Shown piece by piece: positions 5,240 through 5,717 of a stretch of DNA of 5,717 nt (position 1 is its first letter; every line of letters starts with the position of its first letter). The notes under the pieces are model-generated. The model was not told where the DNA came from and did not search any database. It saw nothing but the letters and a program-made list of their open reading frames with translations. The translations under genes and the position numbers were made by a program. The stretch is from Frankiales bacterium (GTDB taxonomy: Bacteria; Actinomycetota; Actinomycetes; Mycobacteriales; SCTD01), in NCBI GenBank assembly GCA_025965755.1, contig JAOPWI010000159.1, positions 1 to 5,717 of the forward strand, written 5' to 3'.

Positions 5240-5717
5240 CCAGGCCAGGGACCCGGCCGAGCAGCAGCGGCGGCACCCTGGACCTCGCTGACCACGTCGC
5301 GATCACGCTGGTCGCCGCCGCGGCCGCCGTCGGGTGCGTGGGAACCGTCACCACCGGCCTCGCGACCCTGATCGCCGGCTCCGGCTGGCACACTGCCCGA
5401 CCGGCCGTCGCGGTCGCCGCCCTCGCCGGTTGGCCCCGACATGCCGCCGACCCCGCCCGTAGTTTCCCGCCGGCCTGGCAGCCGCTGCTGCCGGCCCCGG
5501 CCGGGATGTGGCTCGCGCTGCTGGTCACCACGGTCGCGCTGGCCGCCGCGAGCGCCGCCACCTGGCGCCTGACCGGCCGGCTGCTTGATCACGCCGACTC
5601 CTCGCCCGGGGTGGGCCGGGCCGGCGGAGCGGGCTTTGCCAGCCGGCGGGACATCCGTCTGCACCTGAGTGCCGCCGCCGTCCGGGCCCGGGCCCCGCAG
5701 ACCCGCCCGACCGTCAG
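5236..5717 (+). CDS. TraG/VirD4-like type IV coupling protein, N-terminal part (partial)
   Basis: The frame is open from the ATG at 5236, which overlaps the previous TGA (ATGA) and has a good GGAG, to the window end. About 160 residues are seen. Two hydrophobic segments (about 21-47 and 91-112) flank a roughly 45-residue loop of extracytoplasmic type, the usual N-terminal anchor of VirD4/TraG proteins. After the second segment comes GFASRRDIRLHLS at 133-145, then AVRARAPQTRP. This matches the stretch between anchor and nucleotide-binding domain in actinobacterial conjugative DNA transfer proteins, which typically read G-[WF]-A-[ST]-R-x-[DE] followed by an SxxxxxxRA...RP segment. The Walker A motif would lie beyond the window, so the ATPase itself is not visible. 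Coupling proteins dock the relaxosome-bound DNA on the secretion channel. The call rests on the anchor topology, this motif and the neighbours. The alternative is another two-pass conjugation membrane protein. Confidence 0.75.
   Translation, partial: MTRPGTRPSSSGGTLDLADHVAITLVAAAAAVGCVGTVTTGLATLIAGSGWHTARPAVAVAALAGWPRHAADPARSFPPAWQPLLPAPAGMWLALLVTTVALAAASAATWRLTGRLLDHADSSPGVGRAGGAGFASRRDIRLHLSAAAVRARAPQTRPTV

Overview
The window is about three-quarters G+C. Its codons strongly prefer G or C in third position, all assigned stops are TGA, and I saw no TTA codon on the + strand. This points to a high-GC actinobacterium (a Frankia, Pseudonocardia, Micromonospora or Geodermatophilus type of background). 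The sequence alone does not fix the genus. The gene content is a segment of a type IV secretion (conjugation) operon, of the kind carried by actinobacterial integrative conjugative elements and large plasmids.

All genes lie on the + strand with no intergenic space. In order they are: (1) the C-terminal tail of an upstream gene, reading frame uncertain, ending near 173; (2) 170-1669, an SCO6880/PrgI-like protein with two membrane segments; (3) 1666-2940, an ArdC-like protein with an ssDNA-binding antirestriction domain and a zinc metallopeptidase motif; (4) 2937-4283, a short VirB4-type ATPase with Walker A and B motifs; (5) 4280-5239, a membrane-anchored or secreted peptidoglycan hydrolase joining a lytic transglycosylase domain to an NlpC/P60 peptidase domain; (6) 5236 to the window end, the N-terminus of a TraG/VirD4-like coupling protein. 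Four junctions (1666, 2937, 4280, 5236) are exact 4-base ATGA or GTGA overlaps, and a fifth at 170 fits the same pattern. This indicates one tightly coupled transcription unit. No promoter, terminator, RNA gene, IS element, CRISPR array or attachment site is visible, and no stretch over 300 bases lacks a gene.

Inferred joint function: the hydrolase opens the cell wall locally. The SCO6880/PrgI-like protein and the VirB4-type ATPase form the inner-membrane engine. The coupling protein brings in the DNA substrate. The ArdC-like protein may bind or protect the transferred single strand. The most notable points are the apparent division of VirB4 functions over two genes with an ArdC-like gene between them, a seven-unit 15-bp in-frame repeat at the ArdC-like N-terminus, and the unresolved frame of the upstream gene tail.
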